Shown here: in pieces, positions 27,995-35,489 of the stretch
Layout: the number at the start of each line of letters is the position of its first letter
Position numbering within the stretch: the first letter of the stretch is position 1
Origin: CAUJIW01 sp963205175
GTDB taxonomy: Bacteria > Pseudomonadota > Alphaproteobacteria > Sphingomonadales > Sphingomonadaceae
Strand: one strand, 5' to 3'
Assembly: GCA_041060555.1 (NCBI GenBank)
Contig: JBEUDS010000026.1
DNA length: 46,069 nt
Translations under genes and position numbers: made by a program
Notes under the pieces: model-generated
Databases searched by the model: none
Told to the model about the DNA's origin: nothing
Seen by the model: the letters and a program-made list of their open reading frames with translations, nothing else

Positions 27995-28012
27995 GGGGTA
28001 TCATTATACCCC
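27995..28012. promoter_or_regulatory. 18-bp inverted repeat between rplM and metY
   Basis: GGGGTAT and ATACCCC are separated by CATT in the 220-bp divergent intergenic region. It could be an operator for the sulfhydrylase gene. No SAM-type riboswitch was recognised here. Confidence 0.35.
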
Positions 28013-28101
28013 AATGCACGACCGCGCGCTTGTATCTGACGCGAATCCCGCGCACATTCCCGGCCAATCCCCAGGCCCAAGGTAGAGAAGTGGAGACGGC
28101 G

Positions 28102-29394
28102 ATGAGCGATGCGACCAGCGGCACCCAGAAATTCGAGACCCTTGCGGTCCATGCGGGAGCGGCTCCCGACCCGACGACCAAGGCGCGAATCACGCCGATC
28201 TACCAGACCGCGTCCTACGCCTTCGACGACGTCGATCACGCCGCCGCGCTGTTCAACCTCGAACAGTTCGGCAACATCTATACCCGTCTGATGAACCCGA
28301 CCAGCGGGGTGCTGGAAGCACGGGTGGCGGCGATGGAAGGCGGCGCCGCCGCGCTTGCCGTCGCCTCCGGCCACGCCGCCCAGTTCCTGGCCTTCCATAC
28401 GCTGATGGAACCCGGCTGCCATATCGTGGCGGCCGACAAGCTCTATGGCGGCTCGATGAACCAGCTCGGCCAGTCGTTTCGCAAGATGGATTGGCACACC
28501 AGCTTCGTCGACGCTGATGATCCGGCCAACATCGCCGCCGCCATCCGGCCGGAGACGCGGGCGGTGTTCATCGAGAGCCTGGCCAATCCCGGCGGCGTGG
28601 TCACCGACATCGCCGCCATCGCCGAGGTCGCCCACAAAGCCGGCGTGCCGCTGATCGTCGACAATACCATGGCCAGTCCGGCCCTGTGCCGGCCGATCGA
28701 GCATGGTGCCGACATCGTCGTCCACTCCGCCACCAAGTTCCTTGGCGGCCATGGCAACTCGCTGGGTGGCGTCATCGTCGATGCCGGCCGGTTCGACTGG
28801 GCAGCCTCGGGCAAATACCCCTATCTGTCCGAGCCCAACCCCAGCTATCATGGCAAGGTGTTCACCGAAGCGTTCGGCTCGATCGCCTTCATCCTCGCCT
28901 GCCGGGCGCTCGGCTTGCGCGACCTCGGCCCGGCGCTGTCGCCGTTCAATGCCTTCCTGATCCTCACCGGCATCGAGACGCTGGGCCTGCGCATGGCGCG
29001 GCACTGCGAGAACGCGCTGGCGCTGGCCCAGTGGCTGAGCCGCCATCCGAAGGTCTCCTGGGTGTCCTACGCCGGGCTGGAGAGCGACCGCTACAACGTA
29101 CTGGCCCAGCGCTACATGGGCGGCAAGGGTGGCGCGGTGTTCACCTTCGGCCTCAAGGGCGGTTATGAGGCCGGTGTCAAGCTGGTCTCGGCGGTCAAGC
29201 TGTTCAGCCATCTCGCCAACATCGGCGATACCCGGTCGCTGATCATCCACCCGTCGTCCACCACCCACCGCCAGTTGCCGCCGGAAGGTCAGGCCAAGGC
29301 CGGCGCGGGGCCGGACGTGGTGCGGGTGTCGGTGGGCATCGAGCACATCGACGACATCATCGCCGATCTGGAGCAGGCACTGGCGACGCTTTAA
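28102..29394 (+). CDS. metY: O-acetylhomoserine sulfhydrylase (Cys/Met metabolism PLP enzyme)
   Basis: The 430-aa enzyme of the gamma-family joins O-acetyl-L-homoserine with sulfide to make homocysteine. It shows FETLAVHAGAAPDPTTKAR, TPIYQTASYAF, YTRLMNPT, GHAAQFLAF, DNTMASPALCRPIEHGADI and the PLP-Lys motif VHSATKFLGGHG. The length (about 430) and the long central insertion fit MetY rather than MetZ or MetB. GGAGA precedes ATG 28102; the frame upstream is non-coding. It draws homoserine-derived substrate and so links to hom in this window. Confidence 0.93.
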   Translation: MSDATSGTQKFETLAVHAGAAPDPTTKARITPIYQTASYAFDDVDHAAALFNLEQFGNIYTRLMNPTSGVLEARVAAMEGGAAALAVASGHAAQFLAFHTLMEPGCHIVAADKLYGGSMNQLGQSFRKMDWHTSFVDADDPANIAAAIRPETRAVFIESLANPGGVVTDIAAIAEVAHKAGVPLIVDNTMASPALCRPIEHGADIVVHSATKFLGGHGNSLGGVIVDAGRFDWAASGKYPYLSEPNPSYHGKVFTEAFGSIAFILACRALGLRDLGPALSPFNAFLILTGIETLGLRMARHCENALALAQWLSRHPKVSWVSYAGLESDRYNVLAQRYMGGKGGAVFTFGLKGGYEAGVKLVSAVKLFSHLANIGDTRSLIIHPSSTTHRQLPPEGQAKAGAGPDVVRVSVGIEHIDDIIADLEQALATL

Positions 29395-29404
29395 GGGCGC
29401 TTGC

Positions 29405-30154
29405 GTGTCAGATTACGATCGCAAGCTGTTCGATCGCATCGCGGTCGACTATGGCGCCAAGGACCGGCGCGCCGCCAACCGGCTGGCGCGCCGTCTCCGG
29501 CTGGAACAGACGCTGAAGGCGGCACGGATCGGTGACGCTGGCGACCTGCTGGAAGTCGGCTGTGGCGCAGGCTTCACCGCGCGCTATCTTGCCGGGCGTT
29601 ACCGGCGCTATCTCGGCGTCGACCATTCCGCCGAACTGGTCGCCATCGCCATGGCCGAGAACGGCAGCCCGACGGCGCGCTTCTCGGCCCGCGCGGCACA
29701 GACCCTGCCGCAGGATGCCCGCTTCGACACCATTGTGATGATCGGCGTGCTGCACCATGTCGACGACGACGCCGGTCTGCTGCGCCATCTGGCCGGCCTG
29801 CTCCGGCCCGGCGGCTGGCTGCTGGCCAATGAACCGCAAAGCGCCAACCCGCTCATTCAGCTCAGCCGCCATGTGCGCAAGCGCGTCGATGCCGCCTATT
29901 CGGTCGAGCAGCGCTATTACACGGCCGGCGAACTGGCCGGCCTGTGGCGCCAGACGGGGCTGGCGGATGTCAAGGTGGTGCCGCAGGGGCTGTTCTCGAC
30001 ACCGTTCGCCGAGGTGCTGCTGCCGGACCTGGCGCCGGTCGGCTGGGCGGCCTCGCTGGCCTGCGCGTTCGACCGGGGCCTGGAGGCAACGATACCCCGT
30101 CTGCTCAAGCCCTTGTCGTGGAACCTGATCGCGGCAGGCCGCAAGGCGGGTTGA
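29405..30154 (+). CDS. Class I SAM-dependent methyltransferase
   Basis: The 249-aa protein has the Methyltransf_11/25 pattern: motif I LLEVGCGAGFTARYLAG, acidic LGVDHSAEL, post-I DARFDTIVMIGVLHHVDDD and LLRPGGWLLANEP. The GTG start at 29405 lies 10 bp after the sulfhydrylase stop, so the genes are co-transcribed. No substrate is evident; the C-terminal half resembles enzymes acting on lipids or quinone-like substrates only loosely. Confidence 0.85.
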   Translation: MSDYDRKLFDRIAVDYGAKDRRAANRLARRLRLEQTLKAARIGDAGDLLEVGCGAGFTARYLAGRYRRYLGVDHSAELVAIAMAENGSPTARFSARAAQTLPQDARFDTIVMIGVLHHVDDDAGLLRHLAGLLRPGGWLLANEPQSANPLIQLSRHVRKRVDAAYSVEQRYYTAGELAGLWRQTGLADVKVVPQGLFSTPFAEVLLPDLAPVGWAASLACAFDRGLEATIPRLLKPLSWNLIAAGRKAG

Positions 30155-30172
30155 CCCACGTCGGCAGCGACT

Positions 30173-30565
30173 TCAGCGTGCGGCGTGGGCGAGCAGCACT
30201 TCCAGCGGCACGATGGCGAGCGTCGCCTCGTGGGTGGCCGCCAGCACCACCAGCGGGGCGGCACCCGCCTCCCAGGCCTCGCGCCAGCGGGCGGCACACA
30301 GGCACCAGCGATCGCCGGGCTTGAGGCCGGGAAACAGATACTCCGGTCGCGGGGTCGACAGATCATTGCCCACCAGCCGGCTGAAGGCGAGGAAGGCCTC
30401 GTTGGCGACGATGCAGACGCTGTGCAGGCCGCGGTCCTCCGGGCCGGTGTTGCAGCAGCCGTCGCGATGGAAGCCGGTCAGCGGCTCGAAGGAACAGGCG
30501 GCCAGTCGTCCGCCCAGAACGTTGCGGGCGCCACCATGTCGCTCCACTGGGTCGTCGAACGCCAT
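30173..30565 (-). CDS. DUF2237 family protein
   Basis: The 130-aa protein matches the DUF2237 pattern almost end to end: NVLGGRLAACSFEPLTGFHR, GCCNTGPEDRGLHSVC, GNDLSTPRPEYLFPGLKPGD, RWCLCAARWREAWEAG, and a C-terminal ATHEATLAIVPLEVLLAHA. Conserved Cys residues (GCC, WCLC) suggest metal or redox binding. The function is not known. It lies 12 bp downstream of cutA. Confidence 0.9.
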   Translation of the reverse strand: MAFDDPVERHGGARNVLGGRLAACSFEPLTGFHRDGCCNTGPEDRGLHSVCIVANEAFLAFSRLVGNDLSTPRPEYLFPGLKPGDRWCLCAARWREAWEAGAAPLVVLAATHEATLAIVPLEVLLAHAAR

Positions 30566-30577
30566 TGCCGGCTCCCT

Positions 30578-30898
30578 TCAGTCGGTTTGTGTCGTCACCC
30601 AGTCCAGATAGGCCGGCAGACCATCGCTGACAGGCCAGACGGTGATGCACGGTACATCATAGGGGTGGGCAGCGGCGAGCCGCGACAGCAGGGGCTGCAC
30701 GCGTGCCGCGGCGGTCTTCATCAGCACGGCGATCTCGGCGTCGGCGTGGGTCCTGCCCTCCCAGGCATAGACCGAGGTCGCCGCGCCCAGGATGTTGGCG
30801 CAGGCGATTAGGCGTTCCTCCACCAGCGCGCGCATCAGCGCGACGACATCGAAGCCGGCCGGGAAGGTGGCGTAGACCGTGGCGACCGGACCCGACAT
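30578..30898 (-). CDS. cutA: Divalent-cation tolerance protein CutA
   Basis: The 106-aa protein has the CutA1 trimer fold pattern: VYATFPAGFDVVALMRALVE, RLIACANILGAATSVYAWEG, AEIAVLMKTAAARV and HPYDVPCITVWPV. Family length is about 105-115. ATG 30898 is inferred from the family N-terminus. It sits between ctaA and the DUF2237 gene on the same strand, 22 bp after the ctaA stop. CutA is linked to copper tolerance in E. coli, but its molecular role remains unclear. Confidence 0.92.
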   Translation of the reverse strand: MSGPVATVYATFPAGFDVVALMRALVEERLIACANILGAATSVYAWEGRTHADAEIAVLMKTAAARVQPLLSRLAAAHPYDVPCITVWPVSDGLPAYLDWVTTQTD

Positions 30899-30920
30899 GC
30901 GCGCCGCCTCCCGTCTTGGA

Positions 30921-31988
30921 TCACGCCACCCGCCGCATGTCGCGGCCGCGATGGGCATAGAGCACGGCGGCGGCCAGAAGCACCACGGCGCCCCCTTGAT
31001 GGGCGACGCCAAGCAGGATCGGCACGCCCTCGACGATGGTAAGGATGCCCAGCACCAGTTGTAGCAGCAAGGCCGCACCCAGCAGGCCGGCCCGGACCAT
31101 CACGTCGGCGATACCGCTCGCCCAGCCACGCCAGATCGCCCACAGGCCGGCAACGAACAGGACATAGGCGACGATCCGGTGAATGAACTGCACCGCGACC
31201 GGGTTCTCGATGATGTTGAGCCACCCCAGCGCCGCATCCCACAGCATCGGTGGTACGAAGCTGTCACCCATCAGCGGCCAGGTATTGAAGGCAAAGCCGG
31301 CGTTGAGCCCGGCGACGAAGGCGCCCATGATCACCTGCGCCAGCAGCAGCAGCAGGAAAAGTGCCGCCGGCCAGCGCAGGGTCGGTGCCGGTACTCGGTG
31401 GCGATCCGCCGTGAGGTCGAGCGCGGTCCATAGCAGGCCCGCGAAAATCAGCAGCGCGGTGGTGAGGTGCACCGCCAGCCGGTAGTGGCTGACATCGGTG
31501 CGTTCAACGAGGCCCGAGGCCACCATCCACCAGCCGATGGCGCCCTGAAGGCCACCCAGCGCCAGCAGGCCGGTCAGCCGCCAGCCATAGCCGCGCGGCA
31601 CCCGCCGGCGCCACAGCAGCCACAGGAAGGGCAGGCCGTAGGCCAGGCCGATGACCCGGCCGAGCAGGCGGTGTCCGAACTCCCACCAGTAGATAGCCTT
31701 GAAGTCATCCAGAGACATCCAGGCATGTTCCTGAATATACTCGGGTATTTTCTTGTATGCCTCGAACTCGGCGGCCCATTGGGCATCGTTGAGCGGGGGG
31801 ATGGCCCCCGACACCGGCTTCCACTCGGTGATCGACAGGCCTGATTCGGTCAGGCGGGTGGCGCCACCGACCACCACCATGGCGAAGACCAGGGTTGCCA
31901 CCAGCAGCAGCCAGCGGGCAGTCCAGCGGCGGTTCCGGCGATCGTCGGCAAAGGTCGCGGCGGCGGAAGAGGAGGCTCGTGTCTGCAT
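30921..31988 (-). CDS. ctaA: Heme A synthase (COX15/CtaA type)
   Basis: The 355-aa inner-membrane protein has eight predicted helices. Heme-ligand His residues sit at the usual places: H106 (WWEFGHRLLGR), H174 (LAVHLTT), H270 (QFIHRIVAY) and H330 (GVAHQGGA). GGATRLTESGLSITEWKPV after helix 1 is diagnostic. It oxidises the heme O methyl group to the formyl group of heme A, needed for aa3-type cytochrome oxidase, so the organism respires aerobically. The cutA and DUF2237 genes follow in the same direction. Confidence 0.96.
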   Translation of the reverse strand: MQTRASSSAAATFADDRRNRRWTARWLLLVATLVFAMVVVGGATRLTESGLSITEWKPVSGAIPPLNDAQWAAEFEAYKKIPEYIQEHAWMSLDDFKAIYWWEFGHRLLGRVIGLAYGLPFLWLLWRRRVPRGYGWRLTGLLALGGLQGAIGWWMVASGLVERTDVSHYRLAVHLTTALLIFAGLLWTALDLTADRHRVPAPTLRWPAALFLLLLLAQVIMGAFVAGLNAGFAFNTWPLMGDSFVPPMLWDAALGWLNIIENPVAVQFIHRIVAYVLFVAGLWAIWRGWASGIADVMVRAGLLGAALLLQLVLGILTIVEGVPILLGVAHQGGAVVLLAAAVLYAHRGRDMRRVA

Positions 31989-32086
31989 GGCGGAGGAGTA
32001 AAACGTTCCGTTCCGCAGGCCAAGGCCCCGCGATGACCGTCAGTCGGATTTCGGCGCCACGCGACCGACGGTCGCAGACGCGGCCC

Positions 32087-32115
32087 TTGTCCTGCACCCG
32101 ATGTGATACTATAAC
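32087..32115 (+). promoter_or_regulatory. Predicted merC promoter giving a leaderless mRNA
   Basis: TTGTCC (32087-32092), a 17-bp spacer and TATAAC (32110-32115) form a good sigma70-type promoter. Start of transcription about 7 nt after the -10 falls on the A of the merC ATG (32122), and no ribosome site precedes that ATG. Confidence 0.6.
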
Positions 32116-32119
32116 ATTG
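32101..32119. promoter_or_regulatory. Zur operator
   Basis: ATGTGATACTATAACATTG matches the core of the known enterobacterial Zur consensus (ATGTTATA-N-TATAACATT) with one mismatch. The dyad GTGATA-C-TATAAC is at 32103-32115. It covers the -10 element, so zinc-loaded Zur should block the promoter. The genes downstream fit a zinc-starvation response. Confidence 0.82.
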
Positions 32120-32121
32120 TC

Positions 32122-32520
32122 ATGCACAAGCAGGATCACGATCCCCGCCGGCGCGTTGACTGGCTCGATCTGTCGGCCATTGGCCTGTCGGGGCTGTGCC
32201 TTCTGCATTGTCTCGCCGGCAGTCTGGTGGTGGCGGCATTGTCGGCTGTCAGTCTCGCGGTACCTGCCGCCCATGACCTGCATCTGGGGGCGCTGGTGAT
32301 CGTGGTGCCGTTGACGGTGGTCGCGCTTGGCCGGACGCTCACCCGCCATCGCTATGTGCTGCCGTCGGCCATCGGCGCGGTCGGACTGGCGTTGATGATT
32401 CTCGCTGTGTTGCCGGCGCTGCGGGGGTCGGCCGAAGTGATGCTGACCGTGAGCGGTGTCACCCTGCTGGCAGTGGCTCATGCCCTGAACATGCGTCATC
32501 TGCGGTACTGCCCGGCTTGA
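32122..32520 (+). CDS. MerC-domain membrane protein (zinc-regulated)
   Basis: The 132-aa protein has four hydrophobic helices, with a Cys pair in the first (GLCLLHC) and a C-terminal RYCPA, as in MerC-type metal transporters. The N-terminus MHKQDHDPRRR is polar. In mercury operons MerC imports Hg(II). Here there is no merR, merA or merP; the Zur box and the downstream COG0523 gene point to zinc (or related metal) uptake or handling. The ATG at 32122 is probably also the transcription start. Confidence 0.85.
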   Translation: MHKQDHDPRRRVDWLDLSAIGLSGLCLLHCLAGSLVVAALSAVSLAVPAAHDLHLGALVIVVPLTVVALGRTLTRHRYVLPSAIGAVGLALMILAVLPALRGSAEVMLTVSGVTLLAVAHALNMRHLRYCPA

Positions 32521-32660
32521 TCCCGCGTATCGGCAGGGAGACGGGTCCGAACCGCTGATCCGTGCACGGATTGCGCCATTACCCTCTGGACGCGGGGACG
32601 GGGGATCGCCAAGTAGCATGACACGAGCCTGACGCAGGCACACTCATGCAGGGCGAAGAC

Positions 32661-33737
32661 ATGTCGCAAATCCCCGTTACCGTGCTGACCGGCTATCTCG
32701 GCGCCGGCAAGACGACCCTTCTGAACCGCATCCTCACCGAGCCGCATGGCAAGCGCTACGCCGTCATCGTCAACGAATTCGGCGAGATCGGCATCGACAA
32801 CGACCTCGTGGTGGATACCGACGAGGAAGTGTTCGAGATGAACAACGGCTGCATCTGCTGTACCGTGCGCGGTGATCTCATCCGCATCGTCTCGTCGCTG
32901 ATGAAGCGCCCGGGCCGCTTCGACGGCATCATTGTCGAGACCACCGGCCTCGCCGACCCGGCGCCGGTGGCCCAGACCTTCTTCGTCGACGAGGACGTGC
33001 GCGCCAAGGCCCGCCTCGACGCGGTGGTGACGGTGGTCGACGCCAAGCACCTGCCGCTGCGGCTGGCCGACTCGAAGGAAGCCGAGGAGCAGATCGCGTT
33101 CGCCGACGTGGTGATCGTCAACAAGACCGACCTGGTGTCGCCGGCCGAACTGGCGGCGGTGGAGGCGGCGATCCGCCGGATCAACCCCTACGCCGTGCTG
33201 CACCGGGCGACGCGCGGCGACGTACCGGTGACCGCGCTGCTCGATCGCGGCGCCTTCGATCTCGACCGCATTCTCAGCCTTGATCCGGCCTTCCTCGACA
33301 ACGGTCATGACCACGATCACGACCATCACCACCATCACGAGCATGATCACGATCATGAATGCGACGAGCATTGCGATCACGATCATGACCACGATCATCA
33401 CCATGACGCGGCGGCGGTGGTGCCCAACGTCATCCATGACAAGGGCATCACCAGCGTGTCGCTGCAGGCGGACAAGCCGCTGATCGGCGACCTGTTTCTG
33501 GCGTGGATTCAGCGGCTGACCCAGGAACGCGGGCCGGACATCCTGCGCCTGAAGGGCATTCTCGACTTCGAGGGCGAGGAGGAGCGCTTCGTGCTGCAGG
33601 GCGTGCACATGATCCTTGATGGCGACATGCAGCGGCCCTGGGGCGCCGACGAGCCGCGCGTCTCCCGCCTGGTGCTGATCGGCCGCAATCTCGACGCCCG
33701 CGAACTGGCCGCCGACTTCCAGGCCTGCGTCGCCTGA
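32661..33737 (+). CDS. COG0523/CobW-family GTPase with His-rich metal loop (zinc chaperone type)
   Basis: The protein of about 358 aa is a G3E GTPase: Walker A GYLGAGKTTLL, the family metal-site motif CICC (NNGCICCTV), switch region ETTGLADPAP and NKTDL. About residues 210-250 form a long His/Asp/Cys-rich segment (33303-33410) able to bind several metal ions. A CobW C-terminal domain follows. Zur-regulated members deliver zinc to client enzymes during starvation. ATG 32661 (AGGGCGAAG upstream) is preferred; ATG 32646 is possible. The WD40 gene overlaps its stop by ATGA. Confidence 0.93.
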   Translation: MSQIPVTVLTGYLGAGKTTLLNRILTEPHGKRYAVIVNEFGEIGIDNDLVVDTDEEVFEMNNGCICCTVRGDLIRIVSSLMKRPGRFDGIIVETTGLADPAPVAQTFFVDEDVRAKARLDAVVTVVDAKHLPLRLADSKEAEEQIAFADVVIVNKTDLVSPAELAAVEAAIRRINPYAVLHRATRGDVPVTALLDRGAFDLDRILSLDPAFLDNGHDHDHDHHHHHEHDHDHECDEHCDHDHDHDHHHDAAAVVPNVIHDKGITSVSLQADKPLIGDLFLAWIQRLTQERGPDILRLKGILDFEGEEERFVLQGVHMILDGDMQRPWGADEPRVSRLVLIGRNLDARELAADFQACVA

Positions 33738-34717
33738 TGCCGCTGCTGGACGAGTTCGGGCAGGGCCTCGATTTCGGGGACTATGTGGTGGCCGTGCTGC
33801 CGGTGACCGGCGGCATCGCGTTCGCGCTGGCCGATGGCCGGGTGGCGATGGGCGCGGCGGCGCCGGTTGTCGTCCACGATGGCGGTCTGCTCAGCGCCAG
33901 CGCGTACGATGGCGCGGTGGTGAGCGGCGGCGAGGACGGCCTGGTGCGGTTGACCCGTACCGATGGCGACAGTCAGACGCTGGCCGATTTCGCCGGCAGG
34001 TGGGTCGAGCAGCTGACGGCGCACCCGCAGGCCGGCATCGCCGCCGCGACGGCCAAGACGGCGCATATCGTCAAGCCCGGCCAGGGCGTCGTTCGCAGCT
34101 TCGCCAACCCGGCGACGGTACAGAGTCTCGCATTCGATCCCAAAGGCAAGCGGCTGGCCTGTGCCCACTATAACGGTGTGTCGCTGTGGTGGACCAATTC
34201 GCAGGCGCAGACGCCGGCCATCCTGGAGTGGAAGGGTGCCCACATGCTGGTGACCTGGAGCCCGGACGGACGCTTCATTGTCACCGCGATGCAGGAGAAC
34301 GCGCTGCACGGCTGGCGGCTCGACGACAAGTCGGACATGCGCATGGGCGGCTATCCCGCCAAGACCAAGTCCTTCGACTGGGCCGGCAAGGGGCGCTGGC
34401 TGGCGACCTCCGGCGCGCAGTCGGTGATCTGCTGGCCATTCGCCGACAAGTCCGGGCCGATGGGCAAGAGCGGGCTGGAGCTGCCGGGCACCGGCGGCTT
34501 GACGACGGTGGTGGCGGCTCACCCGAAAAGCCCGTTCGTCGCGGCGGGGTTCAGCGATGGCGCGGTGATGATGTTCCGGCTCGACGACGAGGCGGAACTG
34601 CTGGTGGCGGCGCCGGCCGACGCGCCGGTGTCGGCGCTGGCGTTCTCGGGCGACGGCAATCAGCTGGGCTTCGGGCGCGAGGACGGTTCGGCGGGGCTGC
34701 TGGCGCTACCGGCCTGA
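33737..34717 (+). CDS. WD40-repeat protein of the zinc operon
   Basis: The 326-aa protein consists of WD40-like blades, for example LLSASAYDGAVVSGGEDGLV, SLAFDPKGKRLACAHYNGVS, VTWSPDGRFIVTAMQENALH and VSALAFSGDGNQLGFG. Probably seven blades, cytoplasmic, no signal peptide. The start overlaps the GTPase stop (TGATG), so the products are made together. COG0523 genes followed by a WD40 gene recur, as far as I recall, in alphaproteobacteria. A scaffold for the chaperone or its client is inference. Confidence 0.88.
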   Translation: MPLLDEFGQGLDFGDYVVAVLPVTGGIAFALADGRVAMGAAAPVVVHDGGLLSASAYDGAVVSGGEDGLVRLTRTDGDSQTLADFAGRWVEQLTAHPQAGIAAATAKTAHIVKPGQGVVRSFANPATVQSLAFDPKGKRLACAHYNGVSLWWTNSQAQTPAILEWKGAHMLVTWSPDGRFIVTAMQENALHGWRLDDKSDMRMGGYPAKTKSFDWAGKGRWLATSGAQSVICWPFADKSGPMGKSGLELPGTGGLTTVVAAHPKSPFVAAGFSDGAVMMFRLDDEAELLVAAPADAPVSALAFSGDGNQLGFGREDGSAGLLALPA

Positions 34718-34733
34718 GCCTTGCTGGCGCGGC

Positions 34734-35213
34734 TTACTGCTCCAGCGCCACCGGCACGCCCGGCTGGCGCTTCGAGGTGCGGATCACCAGCGAGGTCTTG
34801 ACGCTGGCGACGTTGGGCGCCGGGGTCAGACGCGAGGTGAGGAAGCGCTGGAAGGCCTGCAGGTCGGTGGCGACGATTTTCAGCACGAAGTCGATTTCGC
34901 CGTTCAGCATGTAGCACTCGCGGACTTCCGGCAGTGTCTCCACATGCTGCTCGAACAGCTGCAGGTCGGCCTCCGCCTGGCTCTTCAGGCTGACCAGCGC
35001 GAAGACGATGATCGAGTAGCCCAGCGCTTCGGGGTCGAGGTCGGCGTGGTAGCCGCGGATGACGCCGCTTTCCTCCAGCGTGCGGACCCGGCGCAGGCAG
35101 GGGGGGGCGGTGATTCCCGCGCGGGTGGCCAGCTCGACGTTGGTCATCCGACCCTCGTCCTGCAGATTGGCCAAGATCCTGCGGTCCACAGCGTCCAGTT
35201 TCGCCCGCGCCAC
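34734..35213 (-). CDS. Lrp/AsnC-family transcriptional regulator
   Basis: The 159-aa protein has an N-terminal AsnC HTH (LDAVDRRILANLQDEGRMTN, then VELATRAGITAPPCLRRVRT) and a C-terminal RAM effector-binding domain (IIVFALVSLKSQAEADLQLF through to GEIDFVLKIVATD). GTG at 35213 has AAGGGA six bases upstream, better than the TTG at 35231. Members sense amino acids. Its stop faces the WD40 gene stop 16 bp away; the target genes are unknown. Confidence 0.9.
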   Translation of the reverse strand: MARAKLDAVDRRILANLQDEGRMTNVELATRAGITAPPCLRRVRTLEESGVIRGYHADLDPEALGYSIIVFALVSLKSQAEADLQLFEQHVETLPEVRECYMLNGEIDFVLKIVATDLQAFQRFLTSRLTPAPNVASVKTSLVIRTSKRQPGVPVALEQ

Positions 35214-35489
35214 GCCAATTCCCTTGCGCAATTTATACCAACACTCAGTGCCTACAGTGTAATATTATGTCATTCAAGGGCGATTTCGTTACAAGAGATT
35301 GTCCCGCGGCGGTGTGTTAACCTTTTCTGGGCGACTGGCGTGGTTAACTGGTGGCGCTCACCTGCCGGCGATGGTCGCGCATTACCCGGTTTCGCATTGA
35401 ATCCGTCGACGACGTGAAACATGGTCAGGCATGCGGCGTCGCGCGATTCTCGACCGTGAGAGATCTGGCGGGCAGCACCGGGGGCAAGG

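Noticed and set aside
27882..28101. SAM-II or other SAM/SAH riboswitch ahead of metY
   Set aside because: The conserved SAM-II core and pseudoknot could not be found; only a short dyad is present.
32122..32520. Mercury-resistance operon
   Set aside because: A MerC domain is present but merR, merA, merT and merP are absent, and the operator is of Zur type.
33303..33410. Apparent short tandem repeat of CATGAC/CACGAT units
   Set aside because: It is the codon-level image of the His/Asp-rich metal loop of the COG0523 GTPase, not an independent repeat element or CRISPR.
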